From the NCBI GenBank assembly GCA_963652495.1, contig CAVJTU010000004.1, forward strand, positions 1-64,000: DNA of 64,000 nucleotides, read 5' to 3'. Shown here one piece after another: positions 8,301 through 16,897 of the stretch. Under the pieces are notes generated by a model. The model made no database searches and was not told the DNA's origin. It was given only the letters and a program-made list of their open reading frames with translations. Position numbers and translations under genes: made by a program. The stretch is from Anthropogastromicrobium sp963652495. Its GTDB lineage: Bacteria > Bacillota > Clostridia > Lachnospirales > Lachnospiraceae. Each line of letters begins with the position of its first letter. Within the stretch, counting starts at the first letter, position 1.

Positions 8301-9680
8301 TCACCCCAGCGTGGGGTTAATTTTCTTCTGCAAAACGTCGATTGTGTCCTGCAAAAACTTGCTCGTCTTGAGATCCTCTGTGATCTTATCAATCCCGTGT
8401 CTGACGGTCGTGTGATCACGGTTTCCAAGCTCCTTTCCGATCTGCTGAAGAGACAGATCCGTCATTTTGCGGCACAGATACATCGCAATCTGGCGCGGAT
8501 AGGCGATATCCTTGTTTCGCTTTTGGGAAAGAAGTTCATCTGCCTCAAAGCCAAAGTGCGATGCAATCACCTCCACAATAAGAGGAACCGTTATGGTTAC
8601 TTCCTTGTGGTTGTTGATAATGTCGTGAAGGATATCCTGAGCCATGCTGAGCGTGATTTCCTTATTGGAAAGACGCTTAAAGGCGGTAATGCGGTTTAAC
8701 GCGCCCTCAAGCTCACGAATGTTGGTATTGATGTTTTCGGCAATATAGTTGATAATATCGTCGGAAATCTTTGTGTTCTCGCTCTCCTCTTTCTTATGAA
8801 GGATTGCAACGCGAGTCTCATAATCCGGAGCGGAGACGTCAACCGGGAGTCCCACGGAGAAGCGGGAACGAAGACGCTCTTCAAGGTTTGTGAAGTCCTT
8901 TGGCGGTTTATCAGAAGTGATGATAACCTGCTTACCTGTTTCGTATAAATAGTTGAAGGTATGGAAAAACTCCTCCTGGGTGCTTTCTTTTCCGATTAAA
9001 AACTGAATATCGTCAATCATCAAGACATCAATGCTGCGGTATTTTTCTTTAAATTCTGCGTTTTTCTTGCCCTTGAGAGAGTCGATCAAATCATTGGTAA
9101 AGGTCTCACTCGTCACGTACAAAACGCGCACATTTGGATCAGAGCGCAAAATATAGTGGGCAATCGACTGCATCAGATGGGTCTTTCCAAGACCAGCTCC
9201 ACCGTAGATAAACAGCGGATTGTAGAGGGTTCCCGGAGACTCTGCAACTGCAAGAGATGCTGCGTGGGCAAATCGGTTGTTGGAGCCGACAACAAACGTA
9301 TCAAACGTGTAGCGCGGATTCAGATTTGCATTCATCACAGCAGCGTAATAAGAGTTTAGCTCAGGAGTCATGATGTTGGAGGCGTCCTGCGTAGGTGTCT
9401 GGTGCTTCTCTAAGTCCTCAGGGGTAACAAAGATCACATTGCAGTGCAGACCAATCTTCTCCTCAATGACAATCTCAAGAATCTGCTTGTACTTCTTCCT
9501 GATATAGTCTAATATGTTGGGGATACCTTTTGTATCTGCCAGAATATAGACCTGGTCATTATCTACGTTGTGGATTTCCATTGGGACAATCCAGGTATCA
9601 TAGGATACCTTTGAAATATCATAATTCTCCTTAAGGGTGTCTTTTATGGCATCCCAGTTTTCCTTTAATTTGTCAATCAT
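8301..9680 (-). CDS. dnaA: Chromosomal replication initiator DnaA
   Basis: The 459-aa AAA+ initiator. It has an N-terminal domain I, then Walker A GGAGLGKTHL (near residue 160), Walker B VLMIDDIQFL and sensor motifs. The C-terminal helix-turn-helix carries the DnaA signature with the NRDHTTVRHG box-recognition segment. The start has AGGAGT upstream. The gene is flanked on both sides by DnaA-box clusters, so autoregulation is likely. Confidence 0.98.
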   Translation of the reverse strand: MIDKLKENWDAIKDTLKENYDISKVSYDTWIVPMEIHNVDNDQVYILADTKGIPNILDYIRKKYKQILEIVIEEKIGLHCNVIFVTPEDLEKHQTPTQDASNIMTPELNSYYAAVMNANLNPRYTFDTFVVGSNNRFAHAASLAVAESPGTLYNPLFIYGGAGLGKTHLMQSIAHYILRSDPNVRVLYVTSETFTNDLIDSLKGKKNAEFKEKYRSIDVLMIDDIQFLIGKESTQEEFFHTFNYLYETGKQVIITSDKPPKDFTNLEERLRSRFSVGLPVDVSAPDYETRVAILHKKEESENTKISDDIINYIAENINTNIRELEGALNRITAFKRLSNKEITLSMAQDILHDIINNHKEVTITVPLIVEVIASHFGFEADELLSQKRNKDIAYPRQIAMYLCRKMTDLSLQQIGKELGNRDHTTVRHGIDKITEDLKTSKFLQDTIDVLQKKINPTLG

Positions 9681-9745
9681 TTGTTACTCCTGACGTCGGT
9701 ATATGGTAATTTTCGAGAAAAGAGCCTGTTAGCCCATATAATGAT

Positions 9746-9774
9746 ATTATACTAAAAATAATGAAGAATTTCAA
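9746..9774 (-). promoter_or_regulatory. Promoter of dnaA
   Basis: On the minus strand TTGAAA (9769-9774), a 17-bp spacer and TATAAT (9746-9751) give a start about 60 nt before the dnaA ATG. The nearest DnaA boxes lie about 55 bp upstream (9827 onward), as expected for autorepression. Confidence 0.7.
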
Positions 9775-9826
9775 GAGAGAAGAGGAGAGCAGGGTGTAGA
9801 AAATATCCCCCGTATCAGTGGGAAAT

Positions 9827-10190
9827 TGTGGATAATATTGTGGATAAGCTGGGGATAACATGTGGATAAGTGGTAAAAAGCTGGGGATTATGTGTGGAAA
9901 ACTTATTGAGGGGTAGGGGGAAGCTGATTGTGGATAATGTGGATAGCTGAGATTTATAGAACAATTATCTGGGGTTATCCACATAGTTATCCACAGGGAT
10001 AGAAAACTTATCCACATTATCCACAAAAAAAAGTTTGTCGCAAAATCAACGGTTTGAGAAGCATTTTTTGAAATATCCACATAGTTATCCCAAGACGACG
10101 GTGAGTTATCCACAGCTTGGGGATAACCTTTATCCACAGGTCTCTGGGATAAAAAAGTGGTGGATAACTCTGGGGATAAGTTGGGGATAA
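9827..10190. other. oriC, upstream side of dnaA: dense DnaA-box cluster
   Basis: Ten perfect DnaA boxes are present: TGTGGATAA at 9827, 9839, 9861 and 9929, and TTATCCACA at 9975, 9987, 10008, 10017, 10106 and 10130. There are also TGGGGATAA variants at 9850, 10118, 10171 and 10182 and further weaker matches (for example 9938, 10073 and 10159). Orientation switches from TGTGGATAA to TTATCCACA at about 9960. With the 8130-8274 cluster this makes a bipartite origin like that of Bacillus. Confidence 0.92.
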
Positions 10191-10280
10191 CTTTTTTGTG
10201 CTACAATTCACACGTCATGCTAGATTCGGATAAATCTTATGCTTGCATAAAGATTTGACGAATCAGCAGGACGAGGTGAA

Positions 10281-10349
10281 TGCCCGTCAATGAGCAAAAC
10301 AAAGCTGCAACGCAGCAACGCACGGAACGTGCGGTTTTGCGAATGGGCA
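10281..10349. other. Branched palindromic structure between oriC and rpmH
   Basis: Nested perfect helices are visible. TGCCC (10281-10285) pairs with GGGCA (10345-10349), and GCAAAAC (10294-10300) with GTTTTGC (10334-10340). Inside are two hairpins: GCTGC-AAC-GCAGC (10304-10316) and CGCACG-GAA-CGTGCG (10319-10333). The fold is the same for either strand. It lies upstream of the rpmH promoter, so it would be transcribed only from elsewhere, or act as a DNA cruciform. No known RNA family is recognised. Confidence 0.5.
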
Positions 10350-10389
10350 TGTGAATTGTAATAATAAATAAAAAAACACGAAAAAAACC

Positions 10390-10418
10390 TTGACGAAACG
10401 TCGGTTTCTTAATATAAT
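10390..10418 (+). promoter_or_regulatory. Promoter of rpmH operon
   Basis: TTGACG (10390-10395), a 17-bp spacer and TATAAT (10413-10418). The roughly 115-nt leader contains two short hairpins, GGCGCCAAAAGCGCC near 10445 and GCACCTTCGGGTGC near 10469. Confidence 0.85.
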
Positions 10419-10541
10419 GCGTATGATGTCCAATTTTTGCAACGGCGCCAAAAGCGCCGCAAAACCGCACCTTCGGGTGCAGCCTAAGAAACAACAGAAA
10501 AGATTTGAAAACAACACAGAAAAACAAGGAGGTGTTTTGTT

Positions 10542-10676
10542 ATGAAGATGACATTTCAGCCAAAGAAGAGATCCCATGCAAAGGTTCATGGTTTCCGTGC
10601 AAGAATGAGCACAAAGGGAGGAAGAAAGGTTCTGGCAGCAAGAAGAGCAAAGGGAAGAAAGGTTCTCTCTGCTTAA
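10542..10676 (+). CDS. rpmH: 50S ribosomal protein L34
   Basis: A 44-aa, very basic protein beginning MKMTFQPKKRSHAKVHGFR and ending GRKVLSA, the complete L34 pattern. AGGAGGTG precedes the ATG. It is the first gene of the rightward operon rpmH-rnpA-yidD-yidC-jag, the common order beside oriC. Its stop codon directly abuts the rnpA start. Confidence 0.98.
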   Translation: MKMTFQPKKRSHAKVHGFRARMSTKGGRKVLAARRAKGRKVLSA

Positions 10677-11021
10677 TTGAGCAGTATCAACTCTCTTAAA
10701 AAAAACAGAGACTTTCAGAGAGTCTACAGCAAACGGCAGTCTCAGGCGAATCGGTCGTTGGTTATGTATAAGATGCCAAACGACCGCGCTGATACCCGTA
10801 TTGGCATATCGGTCAGTAAAAAGGTAGGAAACAGTGTCGTTCGACATCGGGTTACAAGAGTAATCCGCGAATGCTGCCGCTTACACGAAAAAGAATTAAT
10901 ACAAGGATTGGACATAGTGATTGTTGCCAGACCGTTGGCGAAGGAACAAGGATTAATGGAAATTGAGGATGCTTTTTTCCATATAGGAAGAAAGCAGAGT
11001 ATTTTTTTAGAATCGAAGTAG
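10677..11021 (+). CDS. rnpA: Ribonuclease P protein component
   Basis: The 114-aa basic protein subunit that helps the RNase P RNA cut tRNA 5' leaders. It shows the family pattern LKKNRDFQRVYSKR near the N-terminus and ISVSKKVGNSVVRHRVTRVIRE in two parts, the second matching the RNR-type RNA-binding helix (here RHRVTR). The only plausible start is TTG at 10677: it immediately follows the rpmH stop in the same frame, with no spacer and no good ribosome-binding site of its own, implying coupling to rpmH translation. Confidence 0.92.
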   Translation: MSSINSLKKNRDFQRVYSKRQSQANRSLVMYKMPNDRADTRIGISVSKKVGNSVVRHRVTRVIRECCRLHEKELIQGLDIVIVARPLAKEQGLMEIEDAFFHIGRKQSIFLESK

Positions 11022-11031
11022 GGTCGGGACT

Positions 11032-11244
11032 ATGAAGAAGATTATGATTCGTATGATAAGGTTTTATCAGAAATATCTGTCACCTCTTAAAGTCCGGACC
11101 CACTGTATATATACCCCAACCTGCTCGCAGTATGCGATAGAGGCGTTGGAAAAGTATGGAGCTTTTAAAGGCTCCTTACTTGCTATATGGAGGATATTGC
11201 GCTGCAATCCATTTTCAAAAGGGGGGTACGACCCTGTTCCGTAG
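11032..11244 (+). CDS. yidD: Membrane protein insertion efficiency factor YidD
   Basis: A 70-aa YidD-family protein thought to assist YidC in membrane protein insertion. The conserved core CIYTPTCSQYAIEAL and the tail RCNPFSKGGYDPVP are present. An amphipathic N-terminal helix precedes the core. It lies 10 bp after rnpA and 21 bp before yidC. Confidence 0.93.
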   Translation: MKKIMIRMIRFYQKYLSPLKVRTHCIYTPTCSQYAIEALEKYGAFKGSLLAIWRILRCNPFSKGGYDPVP

Positions 11245-11265
11245 GTAGCTTAAGGAGGAAAACAA

Positions 11266-12531
11266 GTGGATTTTTTATCATTAACACAGAGTAATTGGTT
11301 CATCGTAGGACCGGTTGCAAAAGTGCTTGGTGTTATCATGAATGGAATTTATGAATTCCTTGACATGTTTGGCATTGCAAGTATTGGATTGGCAATCATT
11401 CTGTTTACGATTATCATCAAGGCTCTGATGCTTCCGCTTTCTATCAAACAGCAGAAGTTTTCAAAGTTAAACAGTATTATGATGCCGGAGATCCAGCAGA
11501 TCCAGAAAAAGTATGCAAACCTGGATAAGTCAAGCCCAAAGTATAATGAGATGCTGCTCAAGCAGAACGAAGAGACAAAGGAAGTCTACGCAAAATATGG
11601 CACCAGTCCGACAGGCGGATGCGTACAGATGTTAATCCAGATGCCGATTCTGTTTGCACTGTATCAGGTTATTTACAAGATTCCGGGCTACATCACAAAG
11701 GTAAGAGCATTCTACGAGCCGATTGTGGAGGCGTTAGAGAGCATTCCTACTTATATGGATAACTCCGATTTTGTAACATTAGCACAGCAAAATGGTGTCA
11801 CTGCTGCAAACTTGAGCGATCACAATAAGCTTATCGATATGCTTTACAATTTTGATAAGTCTGAGTGGACCAAGTTTACAGAGATCTTCCCGAACCTGAA
11901 TGAGTATGTATCAAAGGCTCTTCCAAGCATCGAGAAGGCAAATTATTTTCTGGGAATGGATTTGGCAACCGCACCTGCACAGCAGCTGTGGCCGGGTGTA
12001 TTAATCCCGATTCTGGCAGGTCTTACCCAGTGGCTCAGCTCCAAGATGATGCAGACCGATAATGGAAGCAAGAATGCCGATGACACAATGGGAAGCACAA
12101 TGAAGACGATGAACATTGTGATGCCTCTTATGTCCGTATTCTTCTGTTTCACATTCTCTGCCGGTATCGGTGTATACTGGATTGCTTCTTCTGTTGTTAT
12201 GATCCTGATTCAGCTGATTGTAAACAAGTACATGGAGCGTATTGATATCAATCAGATGGTTGAAAAGAACATTGAAAAGGCAAATGTAAAGCGTGTTAAG
12301 AGGGGTCAGAAGCCACTTAAGGCAAAGGCCGTTATGAACGTGCGCACCATCGAAGAAGAAAAGGAACTTGAAGAAAAGAAAGATGCTGAGCTGAAAGAGC
12401 GTGTAACGAAGCAGATTGAAAAATCAACTGAATACTACTCTTCTACCCAGAAGAAAAAGGGCAAGCTGGCGTCCAAAGCCGGAATGGTTCAGCAGTACAA
12501 TGAAAAGAGTGAAAAGAAGAACAAAAAGTAA
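11266..12531 (+). CDS. yidC: Membrane protein insertase YidC/OxaA type
   Basis: The 421-aa Oxa1/YidC insertase of Gram-positive type. It has a hydrophobic N-terminus, the 60KD_IMP core with the SPTGGCVQMLIQMPILFALY helix, further helices near residues 240-320, and a long charged, Lys/Glu-rich cytoplasmic tail. The start is GTG at 11266, preceded by AGGAGG. No lipobox cysteine is seen at the N-terminus. The tail probably contacts ribosomes. Confidence 0.95.
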   Translation: MDFLSLTQSNWFIVGPVAKVLGVIMNGIYEFLDMFGIASIGLAIILFTIIIKALMLPLSIKQQKFSKLNSIMMPEIQQIQKKYANLDKSSPKYNEMLLKQNEETKEVYAKYGTSPTGGCVQMLIQMPILFALYQVIYKIPGYITKVRAFYEPIVEALESIPTYMDNSDFVTLAQQNGVTAANLSDHNKLIDMLYNFDKSEWTKFTEIFPNLNEYVSKALPSIEKANYFLGMDLATAPAQQLWPGVLIPILAGLTQWLSSKMMQTDNGSKNADDTMGSTMKTMNIVMPLMSVFFCFTFSAGIGVYWIASSVVMILIQLIVNKYMERIDINQMVEKNIEKANVKRVKRGQKPLKAKAVMNVRTIEEEKELEEKKDAELKERVTKQIEKSTEYYSSTQKKKGKLASKAGMVQQYNEKSEKKNKK

Positions 12532-12591
12532 TCAGTCTCTTCATGATTACTTGATTGGGGAAGCTTGCAGATTCAGAAAGGTAAGGTTTGT

Positions 12592-13332
12592 ATGACAGAG
12601 TTTGCTATGTTCACTGGAAAGAATGTAGATGAAGCTGTGAATAATGCACTGCTTCAGCTTCAGATCACCAGTGAAAAACTGGAGTATGAGGTTGTTGAAA
12701 AAGGTTCGAATGGTCTGCTTGGTTTTATCGGCTCAAAACCGGCTGTGATCCGTGCACGTAAAAAGTCTGATTTTATTGATGAGGGTGAAGAATTCTTGCA
12801 GAAGATCTTCCGTGAGATGAACATGGAAGTCGATATCGCAATTGCTTACAACAAAGAGGAGCAGGTTGTGGATATCGTTCTGACAGGAGAAGACATGGGC
12901 ATCCTGATCGGAAAAAGAGGACAGACATTGGATTCCTTACAGCATCTGGTGAGCCTTGTAATCAACAAACACAGCGAAGAATATATCCGTGTCAAGCTGG
13001 ATACTGAGAATTACCGTGAAAGAAGAAAAGAAACGCTCGAACAGCTGGCAAAGAACATTGCCTATAAAGTAAAGAGAACAAGACGTCCGGCATCGCTTGA
13101 GCCGATGAATCCTTACGAGAGAAGGATCATCCACTCCGCACTTCAGGATGACAAGTTTGTGTATACCAAGAGCGAGGGCGAGGATCCATTCCGCCATGTA
13201 GTGGTACTTCCAAAGAAGGAAGCAATTCCGCAGAGAAAATATTACAAAAGCTATGACAAAGGATACAAAACAAATTATGACAGAAGCGTAACTGCGCCGA
13301 GAAAGGCAAAGGAAACGACTTCTGAGGAATAA
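12592..13332 (+). CDS. jag: Jag/KhpB-type RNA-binding protein
   Basis: Three domains: Jag-N (residues about 3-50, FTGKNVDEAVNNAL), a KH domain with the GKRGQTLDSLQ loop, and a C-terminal R3H domain (RRPASLEPMNPYERRIIH). The family partners KhpA in RNA binding and affects cell elongation in streptococci. I chose ATG 12592, where Jag-N begins and AAAGGTAAGG precedes it, rather than TTG at 12565. The C-terminal tail is basic. Confidence 0.93.
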   Translation: MTEFAMFTGKNVDEAVNNALLQLQITSEKLEYEVVEKGSNGLLGFIGSKPAVIRARKKSDFIDEGEEFLQKIFREMNMEVDIAIAYNKEEQVVDIVLTGEDMGILIGKRGQTLDSLQHLVSLVINKHSEEYIRVKLDTENYRERRKETLEQLAKNIAYKVKRTRRPASLEPMNPYERRIIHSALQDDKFVYTKSEGEDPFRHVVVLPKKEAIPQRKYYKSYDKGYKTNYDRSVTAPRKAKETTSEE

Positions 13333-13335
13333 TAG

Positions 13336-13382
13336 AGAAAGTGCCATTCAAAGTTCATGCGGACTGTTGAGTGGCATTTTCT
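13336..13382 (+). terminator. Terminator after jag
   Basis: A 16-bp stem (AGAAAGTGCCATTCAA with TTGAGTGGCATTTTCT, including G-U pairs), its 3' arm containing a T run. It ends the rpmH-jag unit. Confidence 0.65.
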
Positions 13383-13413
13383 GTATCATTCTGGGAAACT
13401 TTAGTTTTACGAA

Positions 13414-13464
13414 ACGCCCACTCGGTGAAGTGACTTTGTCATGCACATTCACCTCTGGGCGTTG
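13414..13464 (+). other. Long hairpin in front of mnmE
   Basis: CGCCCA near 13415 pairs with TGGGCG near 13457, and GTGAA with TTCAC inside. It lies between the jag terminator and mnmE. It could be a second terminator or part of the mnmE leader. No known riboswitch is recognised. Confidence 0.35.
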
Positions 13465-13509
13465 GCAAATTAAAAATGGCATCCTGTAAAAGATGAAATG
13501 AGGTAGAAC

Positions 13510-14940
13510 ATGAAAGAAAATAATACAATCGCGGCGGTCGCAACAGCTCTGAGTCCTGCAGGAATCAGCATCATCCGAATCAGCGGCCCGCAGGCATTTG
13601 AGGTCATTGACCGCATATATCGTACAAAAAAAGAGGCAGAGGAAGTCAAGAACGGCACGTTAGATGCAGGCAAGCGTTCGTCTGCAAAGAAGCTCTCAAA
13701 GGTGCCGACACATACCATCCATTACGGCTATATTTGTGATGAAAATGAAGTGATTGATGAGGTGATGGTGTCCGTTATGAGAGGACCGCGCTCGTTTACG
13801 GCGGAGGATACTGTGGAAATCAATTGCCATGGCGGCATCCTTGTCACGAGGCGTGTGCTTGACTGCGTATTAAAAAATGGCGCATCTCCGGCACAGCCAG
13901 GAGAATTTACAAAAAGAGCATTCTTAAACGGACGAATTGATCTGTCTCAGGCGGAGGCTGTTATGGAGTTAATTTCCGCAAAAAACCGTTTTGCGATGGA
14001 TGCGTCGCTTGAACAGCTCTCCGGAAAAATTAAGAATCGCATACAAAGCCTCAGAAGCACTCTTTTAGACGAAATCGCTTATATCGAAGCTGCATTAGAC
14101 GATCCGGAGCATATTTCGTTAGATGGCTATACAGAGGGACTTACAGGGCGTATTGAGAAGATTCGCGCTGACGTGCAAAGGATGGCTGATTCGTTCGACA
14201 ATGGAAAGGTACTCACGGAGGGCATTCGCACTGTAATTGTCGGAAAGCCGAATGCCGGAAAGTCATCTCTGCTAAATGCGCTTTCGGGCAGACAGCGTGC
14301 GATTGTAACTGAGATTGCCGGTACGACGCGCGATACGCTTGAGGAGCAGATCATGTTAGGTGATTTAAGTTTAATTCTTGTTGATACGGCTGGCATTCGT
14401 GATACATCGGATATCGTGGAAAGAATAGGTGTCGAGAAGGCACGTGAAGCAGCAGAAAAGGCAGACCTTTTGATTTATGTGGCGGATTCCTCACGTGCGC
14501 TCGATGAGGACGATATGCAGATTATGGAGTTGCTAAAAGACAAAAAAAGTATTATTCTGTTAAATAAGTCCGATCTGTCACCAGTCATTTGGCCGCAGGA
14601 TATCAAAGCGGTGGGGATAGATGCACCGGTTTTGTGGATATCTGCCGCAAACGAGGACGGACTTGATACACTTGAGCAGACAATACGAGGCATGTTTGAG
14701 CAGGGAATGTTAGCTGGAAATGATGAGGTTATCATCACGAATGCAAGACAGAAGACATGTCTTTTGAATGCATGCAGCAGCTTGGCGCTGGCAGCGGAGG
14801 GCATTGAAAATGAGATGCCGGAGGATATGCTTACGATCGACATGATGGATGCTTACACCAGTCTGGGAGAAGTCATCGGCGAGGAGGTCGAGGAGGATCT
14901 GGTAAACCGTATCTTTGCGAAGTTCTGCATGGGAAAATAA
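13510..14940 (+). CDS. mnmE: tRNA uridine-5-carboxymethylaminomethyl(34) synthesis GTPase MnmE
   Basis: The 476-aa GTPase that works with MnmG to modify the wobble uridine of tRNAs. It has an N-terminal folate-binding domain, a G domain inserted in a helical domain (P-loop GKPNAGKSS near residue 241, DTAG switch, NKSD), and the conserved C-terminal FCMGK, whose Cys is a family hallmark. AUG is preceded by GAGGTAGAAC. The next gene is mnmG, 21 bp on. Confidence 0.97.
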   Translation: MKENNTIAAVATALSPAGISIIRISGPQAFEVIDRIYRTKKEAEEVKNGTLDAGKRSSAKKLSKVPTHTIHYGYICDENEVIDEVMVSVMRGPRSFTAEDTVEINCHGGILVTRRVLDCVLKNGASPAQPGEFTKRAFLNGRIDLSQAEAVMELISAKNRFAMDASLEQLSGKIKNRIQSLRSTLLDEIAYIEAALDDPEHISLDGYTEGLTGRIEKIRADVQRMADSFDNGKVLTEGIRTVIVGKPNAGKSSLLNALSGRQRAIVTEIAGTTRDTLEEQIMLGDLSLILVDTAGIRDTSDIVERIGVEKAREAAEKADLLIYVADSSRALDEDDMQIMELLKDKKSIILLNKSDLSPVIWPQDIKAVGIDAPVLWISAANEDGLDTLEQTIRGMFEQGMLAGNDEVIITNARQKTCLLNACSSLALAAEGIENEMPEDMLTIDMMDAYTSLGEVIGEEVEEDLVNRIFAKFCMGK

Positions 14941-14961
14941 AACGTACATTGGAGGCAATAT

Positions 14962-16833
14962 ATGGCTGTTTTAGAAGAATATTATGATGCGGTGGTGATC
15001 GGAGCCGGTCATGCGGGCTGTGAGGCAGCGCTTGCATGTGCCAGACTGGGACTCGAGACGATCGTGTTTACTGTGAGTGTGGAGAGCATCGCGATGATGC
15101 CGTGCAATCCAAACATCGGAGGAAGCTCGAAGGGACATCTTGTAAGAGAGGTTGATGCGCTTGGCGGTGAGATGGGGAAAAACATCGACAAGACCTTTAT
15201 CCAGTCCAAGATGTTAAATACATCGAAGGGACCGTCAGTGCATTCGCTTCGCGCACAGGCAGACAAGCGCGCGTATTCGCAAAAAATGCGCGAGACGATG
15301 GAAAATACGGACAAGCTTACCATACGTCAGGCAGAGGTATGCAAGCTTCTTGTCGATGAAAATAATCATATTAATGGCATTGTCACTTATTCGGGGGCAA
15401 TTTATCACTGCAAATGTGTCATACTTGCAACCGGAACCTATTTGAAGGCGCGCTGTATCTACGGCGATGTCAGCAACGAGACGGGACCAAACGGACTTCA
15501 GGCGGCAACTCACCTGACCGATTCCTTAAAAGAACTTGGCATCGAGATGTTTCGCTTTAAAACGGGAACACCGGCGAGAGTCGATAAGAGAAGCATTGAT
15601 TTTTCCAAAATGCAGGAACAAAAGGGCGATGAACGTGTCGTTCCGTTCTCCTTTACGACTGACCCGGAGAGTGTGCAGAAGGAGCAGGTTTCCTGCTGGC
15701 TGACCTACACCAATGAGCAGACGCATGAAATCATCCGAAGCAACCTTGACCGTTCACCGCTCTACTCTGGTGTGATTCACGGAACCGGTCCGCGCTATTG
15801 CCCATCTATCGAGGATAAGGTGGTGCGTTTTGCAGATAAGGATCACCATCAGGTCTTTATTGAGCCGGAAGGATTGTATACAAACGAGATGTATTTGGGC
15901 GGTATGTCCAGTTCCATGCCGGAGGATGTTCAATATGAAATGTATCATACCGTAGCAGGTCTTGAACATGTAAAGATCGTGCGAAATGCATATGCAATCG
16001 AGTACGACTGTATCAACCCAAGACAGCTAAAGCCGACACTTGAATTAAAAAAAATCGGTGGATTATACAGTGCCGGACAGTTTAACGGAAGCTCTGGTTA
16101 TGAGGAAGCGGCAGCACAAGGTATCATTGCGGGAATCAATGCGGCCATGCATGTGTTAGGACGTCAGGAGCTTGTTTTGGATCGTTCACAGGCATATATC
16201 GGTGTGTTGATTGACGATCTTGTAACAAAGGAAAATCATGAGCCATATCGTATGATGACCTCCCGTGCGGAGTATCGTCTGCTGCTTCGTCAGGACAATG
16301 CCGATCTTCGTTTGACACCAATCGGTCATGAAATTGGCTTGATTTCCGATGAACGGTATGAAAAGTTAAATGATAAAAAGCGAAAGATTGATGAGGAAAT
16401 TGCAAGACTTCATAGTGCAACAATCGGTACAACGCCACAGGTGCAGGCATTCCTTGAGGCGCACGACAGCACTATTTTAAAGAGTGGAATGACGCTTGAG
16501 GAACTGTTAAAGCGTCCGGAAATCTGCTACAATGATTTGAAAGAAATCGACACAAAACGACCAGATCTGCCGGAAGCAGTTACACAGCAGGTTGAGATCA
16601 GCATCAAGTATGAGGGCTATATCAAGCGACAGCTGCAGCAGGTTGAGCAGTTTAAGAAGCTGGAAAAGAAGAAGCTGTCACTTGACTTTGATTACAGTCA
16701 GGTGCCGAATCTGCGAAAAGAGGCAATACAGAAATTAAATGAATATCAGCCGGCTTCGATTGGTCAGGCATCCAGAATATCGGGTGTTTCACCGGCTGAT
16801 ATATCGGTACTTCTTATTTATTTAAATAGATAA
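14962..16833 (+). CDS. mnmG: tRNA uridine-5-carboxymethylaminomethyl(34) synthesis enzyme MnmG
   Basis: The 623-aa FAD enzyme, partner of MnmE. The N-terminal Rossmann motif VVIGAGHAGCEAALA (residues about 11-25) and the GidA signatures GPRYCPSIEDKVVRF and AAAQGIIAGINAA are present. The C-terminal helical MnmE-binding domain ends ASRISGVSPADISVLLIYL. The length is normal. The start has TTGGAGGC upstream. Confidence 0.98.
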   Translation: MAVLEEYYDAVVIGAGHAGCEAALACARLGLETIVFTVSVESIAMMPCNPNIGGSSKGHLVREVDALGGEMGKNIDKTFIQSKMLNTSKGPSVHSLRAQADKRAYSQKMRETMENTDKLTIRQAEVCKLLVDENNHINGIVTYSGAIYHCKCVILATGTYLKARCIYGDVSNETGPNGLQAATHLTDSLKELGIEMFRFKTGTPARVDKRSIDFSKMQEQKGDERVVPFSFTTDPESVQKEQVSCWLTYTNEQTHEIIRSNLDRSPLYSGVIHGTGPRYCPSIEDKVVRFADKDHHQVFIEPEGLYTNEMYLGGMSSSMPEDVQYEMYHTVAGLEHVKIVRNAYAIEYDCINPRQLKPTLELKKIGGLYSAGQFNGSSGYEEAAAQGIIAGINAAMHVLGRQELVLDRSQAYIGVLIDDLVTKENHEPYRMMTSRAEYRLLLRQDNADLRLTPIGHEIGLISDERYEKLNDKKRKIDEEIARLHSATIGTTPQVQAFLEAHDSTILKSGMTLEELLKRPEICYNDLKEIDTKRPDLPEAVTQQVEISIKYEGYIKRQLQQVEQFKKLEKKKLSLDFDYSQVPNLRKEAIQKLNEYQPASIGQASRISGVSPADISVLLIYLNR

Positions 16834-16897
16834 AATGTACCACTGGATATGAAACAATGAAACTAAAATAATAGAAAAACGAAACTGGAGGAGATAA

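Noticed and set aside
9673..10211. Leftward frames across the oriC DnaA-box cluster
   Set aside because: Their sequence (repeats like SYPQ, TYPQ, YPHYPQ) is the translation of repeated TTATCCACA boxes.
10237..10847. Leftward frames of 96 and 186 codons over rpmH and rnpA
   Set aside because: They are antisense to clearly conserved ribosomal and RNase P genes and have no family features.
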